Source of the DNA: Paenarthrobacter ilicis
GTDB lineage: Bacteria > Actinomycetota > Actinomycetes > Actinomycetales > Micrococcaceae
Direction of reading: 5' to 3'
Length of the DNA: 64,000 nt
Assembly: GCF_016907545.1 (NCBI RefSeq)
Contig: NZ_JAFBCD010000001.1
Location: forward strand, 3,720,001-3,784,000
Shown: one piece after another, positions 1 through 8,051 of the stretch
Layout of the letters: the number at the start of each line of letters is the position of its first letter
Position numbering within the stretch: the stretch's first letter is position 1
Program-made: the position numbers and the translations under genes
The notes under the pieces: model-generated
The model's input: the letters and a program-made list of their open reading frames with translations, nothing else
Told to the model about the DNA's origin: nothing
Databases searched by the model: none

Positions 1-918
1 GTTGGTGGTTCCTTCGAGCTGCTTGTAGCGGCCCAGCGTGCGGCCGTTTGCTGCGTCGATTTCACCGTTCTTGAACGCAGCGATGGTTGCGCTGGGTTCC
101 ATCTGACGCCAGATGACCTTGTCCAGAACCGGCTTCTGGCCCCACCACTTGTCGTTGGGAACCATGGTGACGGTCTTGGCCGTGGTGTCGTAGTTCTCCA
201 CCTTGAACGGACCTGCCATCCATTCGGGGTGCATGTTGCCCGCAAATCCGGTGTTGAAGATTTCCGGGGTGTTGATGGCCGGGTGGATCAGGCCGAAGAA
301 CAGGCCCTCCAGCGGGAAGACGGGCTGGGTGGTGGTGACAATGACTTCTTTGTCGTTGGCCCCTGCTTTGACGGAGTCCACAAAAGCGTAAGCACCGGCG
401 CTTACGATGTCGATGGACTTGTCCTCACCGCGGAGCATCTTCCAGGTGTTCTCGAAGGTCTTGACGTCGATGGGGGTCCCATCGTTCCACGTCGCTTTGT
501 CGTTGATCTTGATGGTGACGGTCTGCTTGCCGTCCTTGACTTCGCTCTTGACGTCTTCGCAGAAGTCCTTGTTGGGCTCTGCCTTGCCGTCGAAGTCCAA
601 CTTCCAGCAACCGCCGATGCCGCCGCTGTTGATGGACGCGGTGTTGATGGGCGTCATCAGTGCGGAGTTGTCGGCGCTGTTGCCCACATTGGAGAACCCG
701 TTGAAGTCGGGACCAATGCTGCCCACAGCCAAAGTGACCGTGCCACCCTGCTCCAGGTCCTTGGCTTCCTTGGCGTTGACGCTGATCAGCTTGCTGATGT
801 CGCCGCCGCTCTCTTCGGCCTTCTGGGAGGCCGGACCCGACGGCGTTCCCCCGCCGCAAGCGGTGAGCATGAGCGTTGCTGCGAGCGCTACGCCACCGAT
901 CGTCGTGTACTTCTTCAT
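1..918 (-). CDS. Peptide ABC transporter substrate-binding lipoprotein (family 5), C-terminal end outside window
   Basis: The extracytoplasmic binding component of a di/oligopeptide importer. The reading frame starts at ATG 918, has GAAGGG a few bases upstream, and runs off the left edge, so about 306 N-terminal residues are seen. It opens with a lysine-containing signal peptide ending in a lipobox (LTAC, then GGG), so the mature protein should be a lipoprotein. The sequence TWNDGTPIDVKTFENTWKML is the usual family-5 segment. It lies 75 bp downstream of the fused ATPase and is probably the last gene of that operon. Which peptide it binds cannot be read from the sequence. Confidence 0.85.
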   Translation of the reverse strand, partial: MKKYTTIGGVALAATLMLTACGGGTPSGPASQKAEESGGDISKLISVNAKEAKDLEQGGTVTLAVGSIGPDFNGFSNVGNSADNSALMTPINTASINSGGIGGCWKLDFDGKAEPNKDFCEDVKSEVKDGKQTVTIKINDKATWNDGTPIDVKTFENTWKMLRGEDKSIDIVSAGAYAFVDSVKAGANDKEVIVTTTQPVFPLEGLFFGLIHPAINTPEIFNTGFAGNMHPEWMAGPFKVENYDTTAKTVTMVPNDKWWGQKPVLDKVIWRQMEPSATIAAFKNGEIDAANGRTLGRYKQLEGTTN

Positions 919-993
919 GGTTTGCCCTTCATGTTTACGACTAAAAAATCTTTGCGAGTTGAGACCGGAATTTATTCGTTGCGTCATATGTCG

Positions 994-3168
994 TCAGGCA
1001 TGCACCACCAGCATGTCGGCATCTATCTCTCCATCCGGGTAGAAGCATGCGAAGTCCTGCGACCCCTCGGAAGCCAGTGGCGGCTCCAGACTAAGGCACT
1101 TCTCCTGCTTTGCCGCGGGAAGCGCGGCGAATACCGGGCAACGCGTGGCGAAGTTGCATCCCTTGGGCGCATCCAGCGGGCTGGGGAGGTCGCCTTGCAG
1201 GATGATGCGTTCGCGGGTGCGCTCCAGGTTGGGATCCGGAACAGGAATGGCTGACAGCAGGGCCCGGGTGTAGGGGTGGCGCGGATTGTCGAAGACATCG
1301 TCCACGTGCCCGGTTTCCACGATCTTGCCCAGGTACATCACGGCCACACGGTCCGAAATGTGGCGGACCACTGAGAGGTCGTGGGCCACCATCAGGTAGC
1401 TCAGGCCCAGCTCCGCACGGAGCTTGTCCAGCAGGTTGATCACGCCGGCCTGGACGGAGACGTCCAACGCGGACACCGGCTCATCCAGGACCACCAGCTT
1501 GGGGTTGACCGCCAGTGCACGGGCAATGCCGATGCGTTGCCGCTGGCCGCCGGAGAACTGGTTGGGGAAGCGGTTCACGTGGTCCGGCTGCAGGCCCACC
1601 AGCTTCATGAGCTCCATGATGCGTTTCTTGATGGCGGCCTTGGGCATGCCCAGGTTTTCCAGCGGCTCGGCCAGGACTTCGTACACCGTGAAGCGCGGAT
1701 CCAATGCGCCGGTGGGGTCCTGGAACACCATCTGCATTTCTTTACGCATGGCCATGGTGGTCTTGTGGTCGGTGGCTGCCTTGTTGCTGACGCCGCCAAT
1801 CACCACTTCGCCCACCTGGTCCGGATGGAATTCCATGATTTCCAACAGGGTGGTTGTCTTGCCGCACCCTGATTCGCCAACGATCGAGACGCATTCGCCT
1901 TCGCGGATGTCGAAGCTCAAACCATCCACGGCCTTGACCGTGCCGATCCGCCGCTTGATCAGCGCGCCTTTGAGCAGCGGGAAGTGCTTTTTGACGTCCT
2001 TGAGCTCCAGGACCTTTTCGCGCTCAAGGCGGGGAACGCCGTCGAACTTTGATACCGGCTTTTCCGGCGCGCGGAAGATCTTGTGCGCATCAGCGTCGCC
2101 GGACAGCTGTTCAGCTTTGATGCAGGCTGCTTTGTGCTTCAGCGCCTGTTCCGCTGCGCCGGCGGTTGCCGTGCCGGGAACGGGGAAGAGCTCCGGTTCG
2201 CCGTCCAAGCAGGCGTCGCTGACCATGGGGCAGCGCGGCGCGAAGGAGCATCCGGTGACGGGCAGCGCAAGGTTTGGCGGGGTGCCCTCGATGGGAACCA
2301 AGGACTGCTTGTCCGAGGAATCCACACGCGGCACGGCGCCCAGCAAGCCCAGTGTGTAGGGCATCCGCGGGTTGTAGTAGATGTCCTCAACGGAGCCGGT
2401 TTCCACCGGCTTTCCGGCGTACATCACCATGATGTCGTCCGCCATGCCGGCCACCACGCCGAGGTCGTGCGTGATCATCACGACGGCAGCGCCGGTTTCC
2501 TCCTGCGCCTTGTGCAGGACCTCCAGCACCTGCGCCTGGATGGTGACGTCCAGGGCGGTGGTGGGTTCGTCGGCAATCAGGACCCGGGGGTCGTTGGCGA
2601 TGGCGATGGCGATCATGACGCGCTGGCGCATGCCGCCGGAAAATTCGTGCGGGAAGGCCTTCAGCCGGTCCTTCGGGCTGGGGATGCCGACCATCCGGAG
2701 GAGGTCGACGGCGCGGGCTTCTTTGGCCTGCTTGCTCATGGAGGCGTTGTGAACGGTCAGTGCCTCGATGATCTGGTGGCCCACCGTGTACACGGGGGTC
2801 AGCGAGGACAGCGGGTCCTGGAACACCATGGCGATGTCGCTGCCGCGGTGCTTGCACATGGCTTTATCGCTGAGCCCCAGCAGTTCCTTGCCCTTGTAGC
2901 GGACGGATCCGGTGATGTCCGCGGTCTCCGGGAGCAGCCCCATGATGGCCATGGAGGTGACCGATTTACCCGAGCCGGACTCGCCCACAATGCCCAGGGT
3001 CTTGCCTGGCATGAGGTCGAAGTCCACGCCACGGACCGCATGGACCACACCGTTTTCCGAGTTGAAGCGGACGTTGAGGTCGCGCACGCTCAGGACGGCG
3101 TCGCCTGGTGCATACAGTCCTGCGTCGCGGAGGCGCTCGGCGGGGTTCTGGGAGGTGTTGGTGCTCAT
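994..3168 (-). CDS. Peptide ABC transporter ATP-binding protein, fused double ATPase (DppD-DppF type)
   Basis: Energises peptide import. The 724-residue protein carries two complete nucleotide-binding domains in one chain. The first has Walker A GESGSGKS at residues 62-69, signature SGGMRQR and Walker B LIADEPTTALD. The second has Walker A GESGCGKT near 435, signature SGGQRQR and VVLDEPVSALD. Each is followed by the cysteine-containing oligopeptide C-terminal region (CSFAPRCP and CNFATRCP). In E. coli these are two separate proteins, and the fusion is common in actinobacteria. Its ATG overlaps the stop of the upstream permease (ATGA), so translation is coupled. Confidence 0.93.
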   Translation of the reverse strand: MSTNTSQNPAERLRDAGLYAPGDAVLSVRDLNVRFNSENGVVHAVRGVDFDLMPGKTLGIVGESGSGKSVTSMAIMGLLPETADITGSVRYKGKELLGLSDKAMCKHRGSDIAMVFQDPLSSLTPVYTVGHQIIEALTVHNASMSKQAKEARAVDLLRMVGIPSPKDRLKAFPHEFSGGMRQRVMIAIAIANDPRVLIADEPTTALDVTIQAQVLEVLHKAQEETGAAVVMITHDLGVVAGMADDIMVMYAGKPVETGSVEDIYYNPRMPYTLGLLGAVPRVDSSDKQSLVPIEGTPPNLALPVTGCSFAPRCPMVSDACLDGEPELFPVPGTATAGAAEQALKHKAACIKAEQLSGDADAHKIFRAPEKPVSKFDGVPRLEREKVLELKDVKKHFPLLKGALIKRRIGTVKAVDGLSFDIREGECVSIVGESGCGKTTTLLEIMEFHPDQVGEVVIGGVSNKAATDHKTTMAMRKEMQMVFQDPTGALDPRFTVYEVLAEPLENLGMPKAAIKKRIMELMKLVGLQPDHVNRFPNQFSGGQRQRIGIARALAVNPKLVVLDEPVSALDVSVQAGVINLLDKLRAELGLSYLMVAHDLSVVRHISDRVAVMYLGKIVETGHVDDVFDNPRHPYTRALLSAIPVPDPNLERTRERIILQGDLPSPLDAPKGCNFATRCPVFAALPAAKQEKCLSLEPPLASEGSQDFACFYPDGEIDADMLVVHA

Positions 3169-4127
3169 TTGGTGATCTTCTTCGCAGTCTTGGTCTTCGC
3201 CCGGCCCACGGAACTTGAGCTGGGATCGAAAGCGTCACGGAGGCCATCGTTCATCATGGCCAGTGAACCGGTCAGCAGGAACATGACGGTGAGCGGCACC
3301 CAGAACATCCAAGGGAACGAGGAAACCTGCCCCGTTGCCTGCCCGATCAGGACACCCAGGCTGACGTCCGGAAGTTTGATGCCAATGCCGATGAAGGAGA
3401 AAGCCACTTCGGCCAGGATCGCACCGGTGATGCCGCGGGTGAAGTCCAGCACCAGCAGGGAGCCGATGTTGGGGACCAGGTGGCGCCACACGATCCGGCG
3501 GGACGGGACACCCATGTACTTTGCCGCCTTGACGTAATCGCGTTGCATCAGCGACATGGACAGGGAACGCACCAACCGGGCGGTTCCCATCCAGCTGAAG
3601 AACAGCAGGACGACGATCAGCAAAAGCCAGCTGGGAAGGTCCTTGAGACCGCCGCTGCCGCTGGTTGCCACGGCCACCACCAGGATGGCGGGCATCATGA
3701 TCAGGGCTTCCAGGATGAACAACATGGTGGCATCCACTTTGCCGCCGAAGAAAGCCATGGTGCAGCCATAGACGGCTGAGATCAGAACGGACACGCCGCC
3801 CACAATCAGGCCGATGAGGATGGAGGTTCGGGTGCCGTCAACGATCAGCGCCATCAGGTCTATGCCGGCCTGGGTTGTGCCCAGGAGGTGATCCGGGGAC
3901 GGGGGCATGCCGATGTTGTAGGGATCCAGGGTGTCCTTGTCCCAAGGGGTCAGGAATCCGCCGAAGATGGAGAACAGGAAAAGCGCCAGGAAGATGAACA
4001 AACCGGCGACGGCGGTCCGGTTCCGCATGAAGCGGCGGAAGATGATCCGGGACTTCCCAATGACAACGTCCTGGTCCGCCACCCTGGACTCGTCGATTTC
4101 GGCGATGGGATCAATGATGTTTGTCAT
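3165..4127 (-). CDS. Peptide ABC transporter permease (DppC type)
   Basis: Inner-membrane permease subunit of the importer, 320 residues. A cytoplasmic N-terminus with FRRFMRNRTAVAGL leads into the first membrane helix. Five further hydrophobic segments follow, along with the permease coupling loop (MGVPSRRIVWRHLVPN, close to the EAA motif). The frame is open further upstream, but ATG 4127 is chosen because it overlaps the TAA of the preceding permease by one base (TAATG). Its own stop overlaps the ATPase start. Confidence 0.9.
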   Translation of the reverse strand: MTNIIDPIAEIDESRVADQDVVIGKSRIIFRRFMRNRTAVAGLFIFLALFLFSIFGGFLTPWDKDTLDPYNIGMPPSPDHLLGTTQAGIDLMALIVDGTRTSILIGLIVGGVSVLISAVYGCTMAFFGGKVDATMLFILEALIMMPAILVVAVATSGSGGLKDLPSWLLLIVVLLFFSWMGTARLVRSLSMSLMQRDYVKAAKYMGVPSRRIVWRHLVPNIGSLLVLDFTRGITGAILAEVAFSFIGIGIKLPDVSLGVLIGQATGQVSSFPWMFWVPLTVMFLLTGSLAMMNDGLRDAFDPSSSSVGRAKTKTAKKITK

Positions 4128-5110
4128 TACTGGACCCTCACTCGTGGATCGACCAGCGTGGTGGCGAAGTCGGCAAGGATGGCGCCGATCGCGAAGATCA
4201 CCGAACCGTAGGCCAACGTGGCCGTAGCGACGTTGACGTCCTGGAGTCCGATTGCCTGGATGCTCCACAGGCCGATGCCCGGCCAGGCAAAGATGGCCTC
4301 GGCGAAGAACCCGCCGGTGAAGATCGCAGGGATGGTGAAGGCAATGCTTTGGGCCACCGGGATGAAGGAGACGCGGAGCGCGTGCTTACGGATGGCCTGG
4401 TTGCGGGTGAGGCCTTTGGCGCGGGCTGTGCGGACAAAGTCGGCGTTGACGTTGTCCAGCAGGTACTGGCGCTGTGCGATCTGGTAGCCGGCCCAACCAA
4501 AGATGGTCATCGCGAAGGTGGGCACGGCGTAGTGGGCCACCAGGTCAACGAACGCCGGCCAACCGGGGTCGATTCCCGGCGTCGAAATTCCTGTGACGAA
4601 GAAGATGCGCTGCCCAACGGTTTCGTTGATGCTGATCGCTCCGAGCTGCACAAGGAAGTAGGCGATGGGCGCCGGGAGGATGTGGACGAGGTAGCTGTAG
4701 GACGTGATGGCACGGTCCTGGAACTTGTATTGCCGGGCCGCGGAGTAGACACCCAAGGCAACGCCGATGATCAGGGTAAGGATGATCGAGGCGATGAACA
4801 GCCTGGTGGACACCAGGACGCGGTCCGCGAACTCGGCGTTGACGAATGCGCCGTTGGGGCTGCGTCCCCAGTCCCACCGGGTAATGATCCCGCCGAGCCA
4901 CTGAACGTACCGTTCCCAGGGGTTCAGCTCCGGGTCGAGGCCCAGGCCGCGGAACGACGCAGCTACTTGTTCGGGGGTGGGCCGCGGAATTTTCTCCTGC
5001 TCGAGGACCGCCGGCTTGAGCGACGTGACCGCCAGGAAGTAACCGGCACTTGTGGTCAGGAAGATCATGATCAGGTAGATTCCCGACCGCTTCATCAGAT
5101 ATTTCAGCAT
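4127..5110 (-). CDS. Peptide ABC transporter permease (DppB type)
   Basis: First gene of the importer operon, 327 residues. The N-terminal helix (YLIMIFLTTSAGYFLAV) is followed by the long extracytoplasmic loop typical of DppB proteins, containing NPWERYVQWLGGII and DWGRS. The binding-protein-dependent permease core follows, with several helices and the loop RAKGLTRNQAIRKHALR. The pair of DppB and DppC-like permeases with a fused ATPase and a family-5 binding protein makes a complete peptide uptake system. Confidence 0.9.
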   Translation of the reverse strand: MLKYLMKRSGIYLIMIFLTTSAGYFLAVTSLKPAVLEQEKIPRPTPEQVAASFRGLGLDPELNPWERYVQWLGGIITRWDWGRSPNGAFVNAEFADRVLVSTRLFIASIILTLIIGVALGVYSAARQYKFQDRAITSYSYLVHILPAPIAYFLVQLGAISINETVGQRIFFVTGISTPGIDPGWPAFVDLVAHYAVPTFAMTIFGWAGYQIAQRQYLLDNVNADFVRTARAKGLTRNQAIRKHALRVSFIPVAQSIAFTIPAIFTGGFFAEAIFAWPGIGLWSIQAIGLQDVNVATATLAYGSVIFAIGAILADFATTLVDPRVRVQ

Positions 5111-5440
5111 GTCGGGTGGCTGCCCCGAATCGTGGCAAAACTCAAAGCTCGTCCTTCCGCGGTTCCCGGCTGTGGCCGGCGTCAGCTACGAATTGGCGCA
5201 GCGGTTGTTGGGTCCCCCGCACCCCTTCAGTGTGATCACCAACCGTGTATGGCATGCGTCACATTCAAGAGGAGACTACCACAATAACTGCTTCACGTTT
5301 TGCTTCAAGACGGTCGGTTTCGCGCCTGCGGCCAGATTGTTATGTGCAGACTGCGTCACGATCAGCGGTGTTGCGGCACTTGTGCGGGGGCGGCGGCGGG
5401 ATGGCGCGCGGGCATCTGCGTGATGGTACGCAGGCAGCCC
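5111..5440. other. Intergenic region upstream of the peptide importer operon
   Basis: About 330 bases between the start of the DppB-type gene and the end of the tetR-like gene, both on the minus strand. I see no convincing gene here. Short open frames exist but lack ribosome-binding sites and actinobacterial codon use. It presumably holds the importer promoter on the minus strand, but I cannot place -35 and -10 boxes with confidence. Confidence 0.5.
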
Positions 5441-6055
5441 CTAGGAAGTGGCCGTCAGGCGATTGACCAGGTCACGCCAGGAATCAGTCAGCCTGGTGGG
5501 CGAAATTCCCCGGACGCGGACGTCGTCAACTATCCGCTCGGGATCCAACGCGAAGGTCAGGGACATCGCCATGACCCAGGGATCGGCTATGCCGGCTTCG
5601 CGCAGCAGGAGTTCAAGGTGGCGGTGGGAGAGCTTGGTGGCAGGAACGTCGAACTTATTGCTGGTGGCGGCGCCCGCGGCCTTCAGAAGCTCACCGTTTT
5701 CCAGGACAAAGTAGATCCGGCCTTCGCCGAACGCCGTGAGCCGCTCACGGGGCGGGGCGCCCGGGCCCAGCGGTGCTGGACCAAACATGAAGGCCCGCTG
5801 AAAGTCAGATTCGGCATCGCTGAGCAGGGTCATCATGAGTCCGGCGCGGCTGCCGAATCTGCGGAAGACGGTGCCCTTGCCCACCTTTGCCTTACAGGCC
5901 AGGGCATCCATGGTCAACGCCTCGGCGCCGAACTCATCCACCAGTTCACGCGCAGCACTCAGGAGCCGCTCACGATTCCTCGCTGCGTCGCTGCGCTCGT
6001 GCGGCGAACCAAGCGGCAGGTCCGGTCGCAGGGGGATGAAGCTCACAAGAAACAT
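5441..6055 (-). CDS. TetR family transcriptional regulator
   Basis: DNA-binding repressor of about 200 residues. The N-terminal helix-turn-helix is clear (RERLLSAARELVDEFGAEAL, then MDALACKAKVGKGTVFRRFGSRAGLMMTLL). The remainder is the variable ligand-binding part. It is divergent from the FMN reductase gene, and a perfect 8-4-8 inverted repeat lies between them, so it probably represses both. ATG 6055 gives 204 residues. GTG 6046 is an alternative, because TAGAAT sits at 6060-6055 at a spacing that would make a leaderless GTG transcript. Confidence 0.88.
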   Translation of the reverse strand: MFLVSFIPLRPDLPLGSPHERSDAARNRERLLSAARELVDEFGAEALTMDALACKAKVGKGTVFRRFGSRAGLMMTLLSDAESDFQRAFMFGPAPLGPGAPPRERLTAFGEGRIYFVLENGELLKAAGAATSNKFDVPATKLSHRHLELLLREAGIADPWVMAMSLTFALDPERIVDDVRVRGISPTRLTDSWRDLVNRLTATS

Positions 6056-6073
6056 TCTAGCCCCGGGAATAGA

Positions 6074-6093
6074 AAACGGACCGCAGTCCGTTT
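6074..6093. promoter_or_regulatory. TetR-type operator between tetR and the FMN reductase gene
   Basis: A perfect inverted repeat: AAACGGAC, spacer CGCA, GTCCGTTT. It sits in the divergent intergenic region, 19 bases from the TetR ATG and 49 bases from the reductase ATG, and overlaps TAGTAT (6093-6098), a possible -10 for the reductase. Position and symmetry fit the binding site of the adjacent TetR regulator; binding itself is inferred. Confidence 0.72.
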
Positions 6094-6142
6094 AGTATCG
6101 ATGAAGGCGCCAAACGCTGAAAACTTCCCCAAAGGAGACACC

Positions 6143-6709
6143 ATGTCCAAGAGCACCGTCCTCACCCTCGTCGGCAGCCTCCGCGCTGATTCCCATAACA
6201 AGAAGCTCGCCGAGGCCATCCAACTGAACGCTCCGGAAAACGTTGACGTCCAGATCCACGACTCCCTGGGCAGCATCCCCTTCTACAACGAAGACATCGA
6301 CGTTGAAGGCCAGGTCCCCGCCGAAGCCGCAGCCCTCCGCGCCGCCGCCAACGAGGCCGACACCATCCTCCTGGTCACCCCCGAGCACAACGGCACCATG
6401 CCCGCTGCACTGAAGAACGCCATCGACTGGCTGTCCCGCCCGTTCGGCGCCGGCGCCCTCTCCGGCAAGCCGACCGCCGTCGTCGGTACCGCTTTTGGCC
6501 AGTTCGGCGGAGTCTGGGCCCAGGACGAAGCCCGCAAGGCCGCAGGCATCGCCGGCGCCAAGGTGCTGGAAGACGTCAAGCTGGCAGTTCCCGGCTCCAT
6601 GATCCGCTTCGCCGAGCTGCACCCCAAGGATGACGCTGAGGTCGTGGAGCAGATCAAGGGCATCTTCGAGCCGCTGACCTCTGCTCAGGACGAAGAAGCC
6701 GCAGCCTGA
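6143..6709 (+). CDS. NADPH-dependent FMN reductase / NAD(P)H quinone oxidoreductase
   Basis: Flavodoxin-fold reductase of 188 residues. LTLVGSLRADSHNKKLAEA is the phosphate-binding loop that grips FMN, and TPEHNGTMPAALKNAIDWLSRP is the family motif near residues 85-105. Known members reduce FMN, quinones, azo dyes or chromate with NAD(P)H. ATG 6143 is preceded by AAAGGAGA at ideal spacing; the frame is open far upstream, but that part overlaps the divergent tetR. Probably derepressed when TetR binds a quinone-like ligand, which is inferred from the arrangement. Confidence 0.87.
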   Translation: MSKSTVLTLVGSLRADSHNKKLAEAIQLNAPENVDVQIHDSLGSIPFYNEDIDVEGQVPAEAAALRAAANEADTILLVTPEHNGTMPAALKNAIDWLSRPFGAGALSGKPTAVVGTAFGQFGGVWAQDEARKAAGIAGAKVLEDVKLAVPGSMIRFAELHPKDDAEVVEQIKGIFEPLTSAQDEEAAA

Positions 6710-6734
6710 TACAGCTGCAGCACGAGCTTTAGCC

Positions 6735-6768
6735 AGCCCCTGTTCCGCTTGTGCGGAGCGGGGGCTTT
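6735..6768 (+). terminator. Rho-independent terminator after the FMN reductase gene
   Basis: AGCCCC and TCCGC on the left arm pair with GCGGA and GGGGCT on the right, followed by TTT. It lies 26 bases past the reductase stop. Confidence 0.7.
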
Positions 6769-6858
6769 CGGCATTTCCGGGCAGGAACGTCCATAATTTC
6801 CCAGGACGCCTGCTTTCATCACGGCGGCGCGGCACCAGCGACAACGGGGGAAGCAGCC

Positions 6859-7332
6859 ATGACCAGTCCACACTCTGAAGCTTGGCCCATCAGTGACCGC
6901 AGCTACCGCCGATCGGAGGTTTCGGCTGGCATTGGGCGGGGAGACGCCGCATGGGACCGCGCCAGTACGGAAGTCCTCCGCTGGGGGGTCAAGACAGCCA
7001 GCGGTTTCTCCATCGACATTCCAGGCCCCGTCCGCACCGGCGATCGAGTACTTGTTACCGCCAGGTTTTTTGGACTCCGCGTGCATGAGCCCGTGGAGGT
7101 AGTGGCAGTGGTCCAGGAGCCCCTTCGCGTGGGTTTTGCCTACAGAACACTTCCAGGGCATCCGGTCTCAGGGGAAGAGGCATTCATTGTCCACCGGGAC
7201 GGAAACGATGTTCGACTCACTATCCGTTCCCTCACCGGTCCCGCCAGTCAACAGCCGTGGCGCATCCTTTACCCGGTGCTGTTAGTGTTCCAAAGGGTTG
7301 TGCGGCGGAGGTACTTGAAGGCCTTGGCTTAG
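6859..7332 (+). CDS. DUF1990 family protein
   Basis: A 157-residue protein of the DUF1990 family (YjbR/plant UPF0548 type), whose function is not established. It shows the family hallmarks GRGDAAWDRASTEVLRWGVKTASGF near residues 27-51 and LPGHPVSGEEAFIVHR near 98-113. ATG 6859 follows GGGGGAAG; the frame is open upstream but has no better start. It stands alone between a terminator and a tandem repeat. Confidence 0.8.
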   Translation: MTSPHSEAWPISDRSYRRSEVSAGIGRGDAAWDRASTEVLRWGVKTASGFSIDIPGPVRTGDRVLVTARFFGLRVHEPVEVVAVVQEPLRVGFAYRTLPGHPVSGEEAFIVHRDGNDVRLTIRSLTGPASQQPWRILYPVLLVFQRVVRRRYLKALA

Positions 7333-7369
7333 CGGCAGCGGGACGCCATTGTTGCTGGGCAGCAGACAC

Positions 7370-7440
7370 GTCGTTGGGCCGCAGGCACGTTGTTGCGCCG
7401 CAGGCACGTTGTTGCGCCGCAGGCACGTTGTTGCGCCGCA
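7370..7440. repeat. 19-bp tandem repeat array, about 3.5 copies
   Basis: The unit GTTGTTGCGCCGCAGGCAC occurs exactly at 7389-7407 and 7408-7426. It is preceded by a diverged copy ending at 7388 and followed by a 14-base partial copy at 7427-7440. Degenerate relatives extend on both sides. It is in the gap between convergent genes and codes for nothing convincing. Such arrays often vary in copy number between strains. Confidence 0.85.
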
Positions 7441-7511
7441 ACGGATTCGCGGGCCAGCGACGGATTTGCGGGCGTGCAACGGACACGGGGGTGCCCGTCT
7501 CGCCCTGCCCG

Positions 7512-8051
7512 CTAGGACGTGGCGATGGCTAGCACCCGGCGGAGTGCCCACGCGATGCGAAGCAGGGCAAGCACCGAGGCGAAGGTGCACACCATGACCA
7601 CGGCTTGGGGAACCCAAAGCCCGGTGGGCGCATTTCCTTCCGCCACCACAGTGACCAGGGAAGCCACCAGCAGCAACCCGAGCCCGGGGATCGCGAAGAG
7701 GAAGACCTCGCCGATTTGCCGTCGATGCAACGGCGACAGCCTCTCCAACGGAAGTTCGCGCTGGCCAGGGGCAGCCTTTTTGCCCAGCACGTTGATGAGC
7801 ATGGAGACACTGGTGAGCGTGAGCCCGGCCGTGGCTCCCGCCAGGGTGGCCAGTGTTTGAAAGAGGGCCCGACGGGCACCCGGGTCCACCGCTTCCAGCA
7901 ACAACGGCTGATGAGCGAGCCAGGCCCATCCCAGCCAGAGCAGCACCACGCCGGTTGCCAGAAGGTAGTCGGCGCTCTGATGCAGCAGGAACCACCTCCA
8001 CAGCCCCCGCCGCTTACCGGTGGCCTGGAGCTCAACGCCGTACAAGCCCAT
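7512..8051 (-). CDS. Four-helix membrane protein, RexB-like partner
   Basis: A 179-residue integral membrane protein with four hydrophobic segments: LLATGVVLLWLGWAWLA near 30, TLATLAGATAGLTLTSVSM near 70, VFLFAIPGLGLLLVASLVTV near 118, and AVVMVCTFASVLALL near 150. ATG 8051 is preceded by GGAGGGG at good spacing and overlaps the end of the upstream gene by 20 bases, so the two are translationally coupled. I do not recognise the family by sequence. The pairing of a cytosolic protein with a four-pass membrane protein is the layout of RexAB-type phage-exclusion systems; a role in defence is inference only. Confidence 0.72.
   Translation of the reverse strand: MGLYGVELQATGKRRGLWRWFLLHQSADYLLATGVVLLWLGWAWLAHQPLLLEAVDPGARRALFQTLATLAGATAGLTLTSVSMLINVLGKKAAPGQRELPLERLSPLHRRQIGEVFLFAIPGLGLLLVASLVTVVAEGNAPTGLWVPQAVVMVCTFASVLALLRIAWALRRVLAIATS

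Noticed and set aside
2083..3537. 484-residue plus-strand open frame opposite the fused ATPase and permease genes
   Set aside because: It is the antisense shadow of strongly conserved ABC genes; composition is His/Asp/Gly-rich without any recognisable motif and it has no suitable ribosome site.
7370..7440. CRISPR-like array
   Set aside because: The repeats are directly adjacent with no unique spacers and only 19 bp long; no cas genes are in the window.
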